In this document: positions 7,344 to 15,314 of the stretch, in pieces
Layout of the letters: every line of letters begins with the position of its first letter
Position numbering within the stretch: position 1 is the first letter of the stretch
Assembly (NCBI GenBank): GCA_030754035.1
Contig: JASMBC010000001.1
Location: 181,650 to 234,729 of the forward strand
Origin: Arenicellales bacterium
Lineage (GTDB): Bacteria > Pseudomonadota > Gammaproteobacteria > Arenicellales > UBA868
Direction: 5' to 3'
Length of the DNA stretch: 53,080 bases
Notes under the pieces: model-generated
What the model saw: the letters and a program-made list of their open reading frames with translations, nothing else
Database searches by the model: none
Told to the model about the DNA's origin: nothing
Position numbers and translations under genes: made by a program

Positions 7344-8016
7344 CGCATTGATTAATTAAGGGAAAACCGGAGTTTGAGATTTAAGATATCTCCCGGTGCA
7401 CCGCCTTTGCATCTCCAGACTGAAAAATGGATCAAATAACAGTCCATTTTAGCACCCAGTCATACCCTATAAACGGCGGCCATGGATACATTTTGCATCC
7501 CCCGCCTGCCGGTTGCTGGACCTGGAAAGGCGGCTTCGCGATGCGCATTTTCCTACCTTGCCTCCCCTACCGGGGCTGTGCGGGAATTTGCTCTAAGGAT
7601 GATACGAACGCCCTAGGTCTAGACCCCTGCCCCCGAATACTGAATCACGGGGAAAACATCACCAGCGCGCTTGTGCGGTTTTTGGCACCTCGTTTTCTGA
7701 TTTAACCGCTATCCCTGATTACGGGGCCGTACAGGCCTCTTCACGGGGTAGACGTCCGGGGGCAGGCCCCAGGTACGGGTAAGCACATATATGTGCTGCG
7801 GCAGCCCGTACGGGCACGCTAGGAGGGCAAGCGTTGATATTTGAGTATGAGCCTACCTTACCTGGGCGCCTAGAGAGCGAAATATTGTCTCAGCCTCGCC
7901 GGGTCGATCCGCCGTCAATGATGATTTAGAGGACGGCCCTACCCTGCGCGCTGTAGCGAATAACACTTCCGTATTAATTTTTCTTGTTGTCTTTTAAGTT
8001 TCAATTTCAAAAAGTT
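7344..8016. other. 673-base region without a convincing gene, inside the tRNA cluster
   Basis: This stretch lies between tRNA-Cys and tRNA-Leu. The longest open frames are short and not protein-like: a 92-codon plus-strand frame at 7427-7705 has odd composition and no clear ribosome-binding site. Several inverted repeats are visible, including a nested hairpin at 7773-7811 and GCCGTC/GACGGC at 7911-7937. I found no tRNA, tmRNA, RNase P or 4.5S RNA hallmark, no transposase and no copy of the flanking tRNA 3' ends marking an attachment site. It may hold a structured RNA, a decayed insertion or long spacer with promoter activity for tRNA-Leu. Confidence 0.6.
7773..7811. repeat. Nested inverted repeat / hairpin
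   Basis: GTACGGG at 7773-7779 pairs with CCCGTAC at 7805-7811, enclosing the 16-base perfect palindrome AGCACATATATGTGCT at 7782-7797. The outer right arm is itself part of the palindrome CCCGTACGGG (7805-7814). No T-tract follows on either strand, so it is not a typical rho-independent terminator. It could be an RNA hairpin or a protein-binding site. Confidence 0.6.
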
Positions 8017-8090
8017 TGGAGGCTGAGGGCGGAATCGAACCGCCGTACACGGCTTTGCAGGCCGCTGCATAACCACTCTGCCACCCAGCC
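8017..8090 (-). tRNA. tRNA-Cys(GCA)
   Basis: On the minus strand the acceptor GGCTGGG (8090-8084) pairs with CTCAGCC, including one G-T pair, followed by T and an encoded CCA. The anticodon loop CTGCAAA gives GCA, and the T-arm GGTTCGATTCC is present. It is 71 bases downstream of tRNA-Gly and corresponds to cysT of the gammaproteobacterial cluster. Confidence 0.97.
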
Positions 8091-8161
8091 CGGTGATTTT
8101 CCATGATGACAGTCGAACCGCGGCCGCCACCAGCTCGGAGTCAAAAATAAGGGGGGGGAAT

Positions 8162-8236
8162 TGGAGCGGGTGAAGAGATTTGAACTCTCGACCCTCACGT
8201 TGGCAACGTGACGCTCTACCACTGAGCTACACCCGC
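8162..8236 (-). tRNA. tRNA-Gly(GCC)
   Basis: On the minus strand the acceptor GCGGGTG pairs with CACCCGC and is followed by T and an encoded CCA. The D-arm GTAGCTCAGTGGTAGAGC is canonical, and anticodon loop TTGCCAA gives GCC. It lies 55 bases downstream of pgsA in the same direction, matching E. coli pgsA-glyW. Confidence 0.98.
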
Positions 8237-8291
8237 ATACGAAACGCAAGATTCTAGCCTGGCCAAACAGCCTGTCAAGTTTGCTGGAAGT

Positions 8292-8864
8292 TCATGCATC
8301 TGAAAGAGTGGGCCAGGCAGCCCGAAGGTACAGCAGCATAGACCACAGGGTCAAAGCACCGGCGGCGTAGAGCAACAACTCCCCCAAAGGCCGCATAGCG
8401 AGGTTAGCTAGTTCCCCATCGTAAAGCAGTAGAGTAATGGCAATAAACTGCAACGTAGTTTTGATTTTGCCGATCGAACTCACCGCTACGACTCCGCGAC
8501 TGCCCAGTTCGGCCATCCACTCACGCAAGGCAGAGACGGCAATCTCGCGCCCGATAATTATCCCAACTACCACGGTGAACACGACCGGGCTGAACAGCGA
8601 GGTCATCAGCCCGACATCACTCACCAGCAGAACCAAGACAACTGCCACCATAAGCTTGTCAGCAACGGGGTCCAAAAATGCACCAAAACGTGAGGTCTGG
8701 TCCAGGTGGCGAGCAAGGTAACCGTCCAGCCAGTCAGTCAGGCCAGCCAACAAGAAGACCCCGGCGACGTACATTCCGGATACCGGCAGGTAGTAGAGCA
8801 GCACGATTACGGGGATCAGTGCGACCCTTAGCAGGGTCAGCAAATTCGGTGCGTTCCAGCGCAT
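8292..8864 (-). CDS. pgsA: CDP-diacylglycerol--glycerol-3-phosphate 3-phosphatidyltransferase
   Basis: PgsA makes phosphatidylglycerophosphate from CDP-diacylglycerol and glycerol-3-phosphate at the inner membrane, the committed step to phosphatidylglycerol and cardiolipin. The CDP-alcohol phosphatidyltransferase motif DGx2ARx8Gx3Dx3D is complete in DGYLARHL...GAFLDPVAD. Several hydrophobic helices surround it. I start at ATG 8864 (MRWNAPNLLTLLR, 190 residues), where the family's N-terminus begins; the longer frame to 8912 would overlap uvrC by 44 bases. The start lies four bases after the uvrC stop, so the two are translationally close, an order shared with E. coli. Three tRNA genes follow. 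Confidence 0.95.
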   Translation of the reverse strand: MRWNAPNLLTLLRVALIPVIVLLYYLPVSGMYVAGVFLLAGLTDWLDGYLARHLDQTSRFGAFLDPVADKLMVAVVLVLLVSDVGLMTSLFSPVVFTVVVGIIIGREIAVSALREWMAELGSRGVVAVSSIGKIKTTLQFIAITLLLYDGELANLAMRPLGELLLYAAGALTLWSMLLYLRAAWPTLSDA

Positions 8865-8868
8865 CGCT

Positions 8869-10680
8869 TTAGTGTACCCTGTAGTGCTGGTATATCCGAT
8901 TGGCCAGGGCAAGACTGATCCCGGTTACTCCGGCAAGATCCTCGGGCGCAGCCCTTCTGACCTGCTGCAACCCGCCGAAGTGATTGAGTAGTGCTTGACG
9001 TCTTTTTGCGCCAACGCCGGGGATCTGTTCCAAGGCCGAGGAGGTTCGCGACGCGGTCCGTTTCTTGCGGTGGCCGGTGATAGCGAAGCGGTGCGCCTCG
9101 TCCCGAATCTGCTGTAACAGCAGCAATGCTGGTGAGTCCGAATCAAGGACCAGGGGCCGTTGTCCACCGGGCAGAAACAGCCGCTCCCGGCCCGGCTTGC
9201 GTGAGCGGCCTTTGGCAATACCTGCCACCGGTATGTTTTCAAGCAGATACTCGCTGAGCGCCTCGTTGGCCTTAGCGACTTGTCCGGCGCCGCCGTCAAT
9301 TAACACCAGGTCGGGCTTGACGCCGTCCCCCTCGGCAACTTTTCTGAAACGCCGCCTGATCACCTGCGCCATCGCACCATAGTCATCCCCTGCTGTAACG
9401 TTGCGGATATTGAAGCGGCGGTATTCCGCAGTCACCGGACCCACGCTGTCGAAAACAACGCAGGCTGCGACTGGATGTTCGCCAGCCGTATGGCTGGTGT
9501 CAAAACATTCAATACGGACCGGTGCATCAGGGAGTTTGAAAACCTGCCCCAGTGCCCGCAGCCGCTCGCTATAGGCGGCTTCACTGGCCAGGTGACGATC
9601 GAGGTAATCCGTGGCGTTGAGCAGTGCGAGTTCCAGCCACCGCGCCCGGAATCCCCGCACGCGGTGCTTTAGCGTCACCCGCCTGCTTGCTTTTTCAGAG
9701 AAGAGTGCAGCCAGGACAGCGGGTGTATCGGTATCGGGCGTCACCAGCACCTCGGCCGGCGCTGGGCGATCGCGATAGTACTGTACGAGTAGAGTGCTTA
9801 ACATTTCAGCAGCCGGCGCTTCTAACGGGTCGCGGCTTATAAAATGTTTGCTGCCGATGTTTTGACCATGGCGTATGGACATCACCGAAAAACAAATGAG
9901 TCGGTTATTGCTAAGGAGAGTCGCAACGTCCGCATCACGGGTACCACCCGCAACATACTGCTTTTCCTGCATTTTTCGCAAAGCGCTGATTTTGTCGCGA
10001 TAGCGGGCTGCTTGCTCGTATTCAAGGCTCTGGGCTGCCCGATCCATGTCAGCGGCAAATATTCGCGAGATATCTTTATCGTGGCCTTCCAGGAGCATGA
10101 CGACATGGCGCACGTCGCAGCCATAGGCCTCGGGACTGATATTGCCCACGCAAGGCGCCGAACAACGCTTTATCTGATACTGCAGACAGGGGCGACTGCG
10201 GTTTCGGAAGTAGTTGTTGTCGCACTGCCGGATTGGAATGATTTTTTGTAACTGGTTCAGCATCAGGCGAATGGCGCCCACATTCGCATAGGGGCCGAAA
10301 AACTGGCCCGGCCCGGAAGTTGTGCCCCGATGCACCACCAGCCCCGGGTATTGGTCTTCTACCGACAACCGAAGGTACGGGTAGCTCTTATCATCCCGCA
10401 AGAGTACGTTGTACCGTGGTTTTAAGCTTTTTATGAGATTGCTCTCCAGTAGCAGTGCTTCGGTTTCTGTGGTGGTGACGTGGATTTCGACATCCGCAAT
10501 CTTTGCCACCATCAGCCCTGTGCGGCCCGACTGGCTTGCCCTATAGAAATAACTTTTGAGCCGGTTCTTCAGATTGCGAGCCTTACCTACATAGAGCGGT
10601 TTGGCGGCGCTGTCACGCATCACATAAACACCGGGTCCCCGGCGCAAGTTTTTAAGAAATGCCTTGCTGTCAGGCAGCAT
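8869..10680 (-). CDS. uvrC: Excinuclease ABC subunit C
   Basis: UvrC makes the two incisions of nucleotide excision repair after UvrA/UvrB load on damaged DNA. At 603 residues it has normal length. Order: GIY-YIG nuclease domain (about 15-95; GVY at 17-19, YVG at 30-32, R35), a cysteine-containing middle region, UVR motif (about 205-240, EYEQAARYRDKISALRKMQ) that binds UvrB, RNase H-like endonuclease domain (RIECFDTSHTAGEHPVA, VLIDGGAGQ) and C-terminal helix-hairpin-helix pair (IPGVGAKRRQALLNHFGG). Its start overlaps the 3' end of the uracil glycosylase gene by 11 bases, so the repair genes may share a transcript. Confidence 0.98.
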   Translation of the reverse strand: MLPDSKAFLKNLRRGPGVYVMRDSAAKPLYVGKARNLKNRLKSYFYRASQSGRTGLMVAKIADVEIHVTTTETEALLLESNLIKSLKPRYNVLLRDDKSYPYLRLSVEDQYPGLVVHRGTTSGPGQFFGPYANVGAIRLMLNQLQKIIPIRQCDNNYFRNRSRPCLQYQIKRCSAPCVGNISPEAYGCDVRHVVMLLEGHDKDISRIFAADMDRAAQSLEYEQAARYRDKISALRKMQEKQYVAGGTRDADVATLLSNNRLICFSVMSIRHGQNIGSKHFISRDPLEAPAAEMLSTLLVQYYRDRPAPAEVLVTPDTDTPAVLAALFSEKASRRVTLKHRVRGFRARWLELALLNATDYLDRHLASEAAYSERLRALGQVFKLPDAPVRIECFDTSHTAGEHPVAACVVFDSVGPVTAEYRRFNIRNVTAGDDYGAMAQVIRRRFRKVAEGDGVKPDLVLIDGGAGQVAKANEALSEYLLENIPVAGIAKGRSRKPGRERLFLPGGQRPLVLDSDSPALLLLQQIRDEAHRFAITGHRKKRTASRTSSALEQIPGVGAKRRQALLNHFGGLQQVRRAAPEDLAGVTGISLALANRIYQHYRVH

Positions 10681-11326
10681 TAGCTTGATCGACTAGTTGT
10701 CGCACTATCCGAAATACCTCCCGGAACATGGCTTCGGTTAAGCGGCGAGTCTGGGTGTTGTAACGACTACAGTGATAACTGGATACCAGGTGACGATTAC
10801 CGGCCAACTCGTAGGTCTCAGCATGCCTGAATGGCTTGTCTTTAATCTTCTCGCTCTCGGCCCGAATTACGCTGTCGTGGGCCAGCCTGCCAAGCGCCAG
10901 CACTACCCCGCCAACTGGTATCGCGCGCAACTCATTTACAAGGTAGTCGCGACAGGCGTTGATTTCACGGGCAATGGGCTTGTTTTCGGGTGGCAGGCAC
11001 TTAACCGCATTGGTGATACGGCAACCAGACAGCACAAGATTGTCGCCCGGGTTTGAGGACGGTGCGGATGAGTAGCCAAATTCGTAGAGCATTTGATAAA
11101 GCAGCCGCCCGGCGTGGTCGCCGGTAAATGGGCGGCCGCTGGCATTGGCACCGTGCTTGCCTGGAGCCAAGCCAACCACCAGCAGCGTGGCCTCGGCATC
11201 GCCAAATGGCGGCACGGGCTGACAGAAGTATTGCGGATTATCGGCCCGTACAAGTTCCAGGTAGTGAACCAGTCGAGGACAACGCCGGCAAAGCGGGTCA
11301 TACCATTTGTTCATCATATCGACCAC
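10670..11326 (-). CDS. Uracil-DNA glycosylase, family 5 (UdgB) type
   Basis: A 218-residue Fe-S uracil-DNA glycosylase that removes uracil, and in family 5 also some deaminated purines, from DNA. The family 5 signature is clear: motif GLAPGKHGANASGRPFTGD at about 52-70, with Ala in place of the acidic/Asn catalytic residue of other families. The second motif YHCSRYNTQT holds H185. Cysteines 13, 16, 110 and 125 fit the four ligands of the iron-sulfur cluster. The first start is GTG at 11326; ATG codons at 11317 and 11314 are equally plausible and none has a strong ribosome-binding site. It overlaps uvrC by 11 bases and is divergent from efp. UdgB is better known from thermophiles, actinobacteria and alphaproteobacteria. 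Confidence 0.88.
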   Translation of the reverse strand: MVDMMNKWYDPLCRRCPRLVHYLELVRADNPQYFCQPVPPFGDAEATLLVVGLAPGKHGANASGRPFTGDHAGRLLYQMLYEFGYSSAPSSNPGDNLVLSGCRITNAVKCLPPENKPIAREINACRDYLVNELRAIPVGGVVLALGRLAHDSVIRAESEKIKDKPFRHAETYELAGNRHLVSSYHCSRYNTQTRRLTEAMFREVFRIVRQLVDQANAA

Positions 11327-11428
11327 ACATGCCTCGATTGGGAGGTTAATTGGAAGAAACAGCGCTTGTTGCTCTCAGGTGCACGGACTAAAATTGCTGC
11401 TTCTTGCGAGCGGCTCCTCTTTTCACCA

Positions 11429-11995
11429 ATGAAGATTTCAGCATCTGACGTTCGTGTTGGCAACCTCCTTGAATATCAAGGAAAACTCTGGCGCGTGCTT
11501 AAAAAAAATCATGTCAAACCGGGCAAGGGCGGTGCATTTGCGCAACTCGAGATGAAGGAAATTCACGATGGCACCAAACTCAATGAGCGGTTTCGCTCAG
11601 AGGAAAAGCTAGAAAAAGCCCATGTTGAGCCCCGCCAGATGCAGTATCTGTACCTTGACGGGGAAAGTTACGTTTTCATGGACCTTGAAACCTATGAGCA
11701 GATCCAGTTGACAACCGAAGATTTATCTGGGCAGGCCGAATATTTGTTGCCCAATGTCGATATCCAGATTAATTTTCATAATGGGAATCCGATCGGCGTC
11801 GAACTGCCGGCTACCGTCACCCTTGAAATTGCCGACACTGAGTCAGTGGTCAAGGGGCAGACCGCGGCTAGCTCGGCCAAGCCCGCAATCGTCGAAACCG
11901 GGCTTCGAGTTATGGTGCCGCCTTTCGTGAGCGTGGGGGATCGTGTTCGCGTGAATACTGATACCGGCGAGTACATGGAACGGGCAGATAACTGA
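11429..11995 (+). CDS. efp: Translation elongation factor P
   Basis: EF-P relieves ribosomes stalled at polyproline. The start ATG at 11429 gives 188 residues, the normal length; an open frame extends further upstream but overlaps the divergent gene. Three beta-barrel domains are present. The tip loop reads VKPGKGGAF with K33 at the modified position, so this is a lysine-type EF-P, not the arginine type rhamnosylated by EarP. The sequence (GTKLNERFRSEE, TYEQIQL, VVKGQTAASS, VRVMVPPFV, then a terminal YMERAD) looks much closer to alphaproteobacterial EF-P than to the usual gammaproteobacterial form. No epmA, epmB or earP is in the window. It ends nine bases before the convergent nagZ stop. Confidence 0.96.
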   Translation: MKISASDVRVGNLLEYQGKLWRVLKKNHVKPGKGGAFAQLEMKEIHDGTKLNERFRSEEKLEKAHVEPRQMQYLYLDGESYVFMDLETYEQIQLTTEDLSGQAEYLLPNVDIQINFHNGNPIGVELPATVTLEIADTESVVKGQTAASSAKPAIVETGLRVMVPPFVSVGDRVRVNTDTGEYMERADN

Positions 11996-12004
11996 ATGTC
12001 GGGC

Positions 12005-13015
12005 TTAGTTCGTTAGCTGCTCCAGGCGCTTAATCGCCTTGACCCAATTGATGTCGGTTGCTCCGGCCGTCGTGCCCGTTGCCTCCAGCCGCGCCAGGCG
12101 TTGCGCTCTTTTTACCTCCGGCTTGAAGGCTCCTAAGGTACCTAGAATCTGGTCGACGGCGGCATCGTCATTGCAGGCAAGAACCATGTCACTGCCTGCA
12201 TCCAGGGCGCGGGTGACCCGCTGTGACGGTGTTCCTGCAGCACTGGCCCCCACCATCAGCAGATCGTCAGAGAATATCGCACCGCGATAACCCAAAGCCC
12301 CGCGCAACTCTTCTTGCACCCAGTAATGCGAGCAGCTCGCCGGTATCGGGGCAACCGCAGAAAATAACACGTGGCAAGTCATGATTCCTCCGTACAAACT
12401 GCAATCAAGATCGCGATAAGGCACCAGGTCGCACTCACGTATCTGGTTAAGAGATCGAGAATCCACCGGTAGGTGAAGATGTGGGTCTTCGACAACGTGG
12501 CTGTGGCCCGGAAAATGCTTGGCAACTGCTGTCATGCCCACCTCGGCCATTCCTTTCGCGAGTTTATGGCCAAGCCGCCGCACAACCCACGGGTCAGAAT
12601 GAAACGCCCGGTCACCGATTGAGCTCTGCTCGTTGTACAGGTCAAGGACTGGTGCAAAACTGATGTCAATCCCATACCGGCGAAGTTCCGCAGCGATGAC
12701 CTGACCGGCCGCGTGGGCCGCATTGCATCCTGCTGCCGGCTCTTGGTCAAAGGCGCTACCAATCGTCCGCATAGCAGGCACGGCGGTAAATCCCTGCCTA
12801 AACCGCTGCACCCTGCCCCCTTCCTGATCGACCGCCACCAGCAGTGCCGGTGTCTTGATCGCCTTGATCTGGGCCACCAGTTGTGTGAGTTGTTCGGGGC
12901 TTTCGAAATTTCGACTGAAGAGGATGACGCCACCGATAGCGGGATGCCGCAGGCGTTCGCAGGTTGTTAGATCGAGGTGCTTGCCCTCGACGCTGATCAT
13001 CAGTATCCCGGTCAT
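12005..13015 (-). CDS. nagZ: Beta-N-acetylhexosaminidase NagZ (peptidoglycan recycling)
   Basis: A 336-residue glycoside hydrolase family 3 enzyme that removes GlcNAc from 1,6-anhydro-muropeptides in the cytoplasm. Its product can feed AmpR/AmpC induction in species that have them. Visible motifs: substrate loop DQEGGRVQRFR (63-73), KHFPGHSHV (166-174) with the catalytic-loop histidine, and SDDLLMVGA (249-257) carrying the nucleophilic aspartate. Length and layout match single-domain NagZ. Start ATG 13015. It lies 45 bases downstream of the phosphatase gene on the same strand and may extend that operon. Confidence 0.96.
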   Translation of the reverse strand: MTGILMISVEGKHLDLTTCERLRHPAIGGVILFSRNFESPEQLTQLVAQIKAIKTPALLVAVDQEGGRVQRFRQGFTAVPAMRTIGSAFDQEPAAGCNAAHAAGQVIAAELRRYGIDISFAPVLDLYNEQSSIGDRAFHSDPWVVRRLGHKLAKGMAEVGMTAVAKHFPGHSHVVEDPHLHLPVDSRSLNQIRECDLVPYRDLDCSLYGGIMTCHVLFSAVAPIPASCSHYWVQEELRGALGYRGAIFSDDLLMVGASAAGTPSQRVTRALDAGSDMVLACNDDAAVDQILGTLGAFKPEVKRAQRLARLEATGTTAGATDINWVKAIKRLEQLTN

Positions 13016-13060
13016 AAGCCCAGCAAGTATCGGTTTAGTGCAGCAGCTACCGCATGCAAT

Positions 13061-13561
13061 TTAAATATTCCAACGTGAGCGGATTTCAGCGAGCAATCCG
13101 GTAGCGGCGTTCTCGATGAGGTCGAGCACCCGTTCAAAGCCATTGTTACCGCCGTAATATGGATCGGGTACCTCCTGTTCCTCACAGTCGGTGGCAAAAT
13201 CTAATAGCAGACCCAACTGTGCCTTGGCCTTGGGTGGTGCAATTCTGGCCAGGTGAGACAGGTTTGACTGGTCCATGGCAAGGACGAAATCGAACTCGTA
13301 GAAGTCCTCACTATCGGTTTGGCGACCACGAAACGCACTGAGGTCTATCTGCCGCAGCTGGGCTGCGGCAATGGCCCGAGGGTCGGGTTTTTCCCCAACA
13401 TGGTAATCGTGAGTGCCGGCTGAGTCGACCCGTATTAGTTCTTCCAACCCGGCTGACTTGACTATGCACCGGAATACACCCTCGGCGGTAGGAGAACGGC
13501 AGATGTTACCCAGACAGACAAAGAGCACCGCAGCACCAGCACTTTTCCGGGCGTCATTCAT
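13061..13561 (-). CDS. Low molecular weight protein-tyrosine phosphatase
   Basis: A cytoplasmic phosphatase of about 166 residues with the P-loop CLGNICRS (Cx5R; Cys nucleophile at about 16, Arg at about 22) near the N-terminus and the general-acid aspartate in VPDPYYGG. In gammaproteobacteria a phosphatase of this type commonly follows kdsB, as here. Its partner kinase, if any, is not in the window, so it is not clearly part of a capsule-regulating pair. The ATG at 13561 overlaps the kdsB stop (TGATG), implying coupling; a GTG one codon earlier is also possible. Confidence 0.93.
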   Translation of the reverse strand: MNDARKSAGAAVLFVCLGNICRSPTAEGVFRCIVKSAGLEELIRVDSAGTHDYHVGEKPDPRAIAAAQLRQIDLSAFRGRQTDSEDFYEFDFVLAMDQSNLSHLARIAPPKAKAQLGLLLDFATDCEEQEVPDPYYGGNNGFERVLDLIENAATGLLAEIRSRWNI

Positions 13562-14328
13562 CACCTGAGACTCTGATATTCATGAATAATTCTTTCCAGG
13601 TCGTCCAAGGTGTCAACCCCGGGGCCCGGTCGAGTCGCGGCATCGCAAACGATGATGCGATCGCCGTACCACAGCGCGCGCAGTTGCTCCAGTTTTTCCG
13701 CTGCCTCTGGGGGGGCCATAGTCCGCGCCGTGAAGGTCGCCAGGTAGCTGCAGTGGTACGCATAAATGCCGATGTGGCGTCGAATCTCCGACCAGGCTAC
13801 ACGGTCATCGGTGTTGGGTTGGTGAGCGCGGTAAAATGGCACGGGTGCCCGTGAAAAATAGAGCGCGTAGCGATCGCAGTCACGGACCACCTTTACGACG
13901 TCGGAGTTGTCGTATTCCTCAGGGTGCTCGAGGTGACAGCACGCGGTAGCCACCGACGCACTACTATGTTCGACCAGTTCCTGAGCGACCTGCCTGATCA
14001 GATCACTCGGCATGCCGGGTTCGTCACCCTGAAGATTGACCACGATTGCATCAGCCGGCAGACCAATTTTCTGGACAGCCTCGGCCACGCGATCGGTGCC
14101 GCTGGCATGTGTGGAGTCGGTCATGCAGGCCGTGCCGCCAAAGCTATCCACCACCCGGGCTATAGCCTCATCGTCAGTTGCCACAACGACAGCGTTGGCA
14201 CCGCTCTGGGCGGCTGTTTCGAAAGTGCGTTGAATCAGCGGTTTGCCGTCTACGTCCCGCAACGGCTTACCCGGAAGACGCTGGGAGGCAAAGCGCGCCG
14301 GAATCACCACGGTAAACTCAATGTTCAA
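13561..14328 (-). CDS. kdsB: 3-deoxy-manno-octulosonate cytidylyltransferase
   Basis: KdsB activates Kdo with CTP to CMP-Kdo, the donor for the inner core of lipopolysaccharide. The nucleotide-binding N-terminus VVIPARFASQRLPGKPL and the VNLQGDEP metal/sugar motif are clear. I place the start at TTG 14328, giving 255 residues close to the family norm. The frame is open to 14421, but that would overlap lpxK by more than 100 bases. From TTG the overlap is 11 bases and a GGGG ribosome-binding stretch sits upstream. The trm112-like gene often found between lpxK and kdsB in related bacteria is absent. Confidence 0.95.
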   Translation of the reverse strand: MNIEFTVVIPARFASQRLPGKPLRDVDGKPLIQRTFETAAQSGANAVVVATDDEAIARVVDSFGGTACMTDSTHASGTDRVAEAVQKIGLPADAIVVNLQGDEPGMPSDLIRQVAQELVEHSSASVATACCHLEHPEEYDNSDVVKVVRDCDRYALYFSRAPVPFYRAHQPNTDDRVAWSEIRRHIGIYAYHCSYLATFTARTMAPPEAAEKLEQLRALWYGDRIIVCDAATRPGPGVDTLDDLERIIHEYQSLR

Positions 14329-15310
14329 GCGTCGCCCCGTTAAGTAATTCCCGCAGTTGTTCGATAAAAGCCGGTTCAATATCGATAGCCTGACCGACTT
14401 CCCACCAATGCGAATCGGCAACCCTGCGACACTTTACCGCGTCTTTTGCGGTCATTAACACAGTGATTCCCCGTAGTGGCTCGAGCTCGGACATTCTGTA
14501 ACGATGGTGATCTGGAAACGGTAAGCCGGTGATGCCGATACCGCGCTCGCGCAATTGCCTGAAAAAGTGATCCGGGTCGGCGATCCCGGCAAGTGCTGTG
14601 ACCGACGACCCGGAGAAGTCGCTGAGAGGCCGTTCTTCGTTACTGGTCAGGTTACGGGCTGAGGCCAGAGTGAGCCTCATCGAGAACTCTTCAGATGACG
14701 CAATACCGCCATTTCTAACCACAATGTCGACACTGTCAAGGCGGCTCTTGGGTTCGCGCAAGGGGCCTGCCGGCAATAGGCGACCGTTGCCGAATCGACG
14801 TTTGTCATCGATCACGGCTATTTCTACGCTGCGACCCATGCGCAAATGCTGCAAGCCATCATCAGAAACGATAACGTCGACGGAGGTATCATTCAAGAGT
14901 ATATCGACCGCTCGCGGTCGGTTGCTGTCCACGGCCACCGGCACCCCGGCTAGACGGGCGATCAGTGCCGGTTCGTCACCTACCTCGTCTGGGTCGCTGT
15001 CCACTGTTGCTCTAACCGAGCACTGCGACTGCCGTCGGTAACCCCGGCTGACTACCCCCGGGCAAAAACCGATGTTGCGCAGTGCTCTAACGGTGGCAAT
15101 CACCAGTGGGGTCTTGCCAGCGCCCCCAACCGTCAAGTTGCCGATGACGACCACCGGAACGTTCCAGCGTCGCACCTGCAACAAGCCAAGGCGGAAAAGA
15201 TTTCTTCGTAACCACACCGCAAGCCCATAAACCATGCTCACCGGGGTCAACACGAGAGACAACACGCTAGTTTGGTGCCAGCTCTGTTCCAGGTACCCGG
15301 CGAACTTCAT
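14318..15310 (-). CDS. lpxK: Tetraacyldisaccharide 4'-kinase
   Basis: LpxK phosphorylates the 4' position of the tetraacyldisaccharide-1-phosphate to make lipid IVA at the inner-membrane surface. From the ATG at 15310 it has 330 residues, the expected size; the longer frame to 15421 overlaps msbA. A hydrophobic N-terminal helix (VLSLVLTPVSMVYGLAVWL) precedes the Walker A loop GNLTVGGAGKTP, and the family motif SDDGLQHLRM follows. It begins four bases after the msbA stop and overlaps kdsB by 11 bases, forming a tight lipid A/Kdo operon. Confidence 0.97.
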   Translation of the reverse strand: MKFAGYLEQSWHQTSVLSLVLTPVSMVYGLAVWLRRNLFRLGLLQVRRWNVPVVVIGNLTVGGAGKTPLVIATVRALRNIGFCPGVVSRGYRRQSQCSVRATVDSDPDEVGDEPALIARLAGVPVAVDSNRPRAVDILLNDTSVDVIVSDDGLQHLRMGRSVEIAVIDDKRRFGNGRLLPAGPLREPKSRLDSVDIVVRNGGIASSEEFSMRLTLASARNLTSNEERPLSDFSGSSVTALAGIADPDHFFRQLRERGIGITGLPFPDHHRYRMSELEPLRGITVLMTAKDAVKCRRVADSHWWEVGQAIDIEPAFIEQLRELLNGATLEH

Positions 15311-15314
15311 GGCC

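Noticed and set aside
7427-7705. A 92-codon plus-strand frame in the tRNA spacer
   Set aside because: It lacks a clear ribosome-binding site, has unusual Cys/Pro/Gly-rich composition and no recognisable domain.
7344-8016. Attachment site of an integrative element at tRNA-Cys or tRNA-Leu
   Set aside because: No second copy of either tRNA 3' end and no integrase were found in or beside the spacer.
13061-13561. Low molecular weight tyrosine phosphatase as part of a capsule kinase/phosphatase regulatory pair
   Set aside because: It sits directly after kdsB in a common housekeeping arrangement and no tyrosine kinase or export gene is adjacent.
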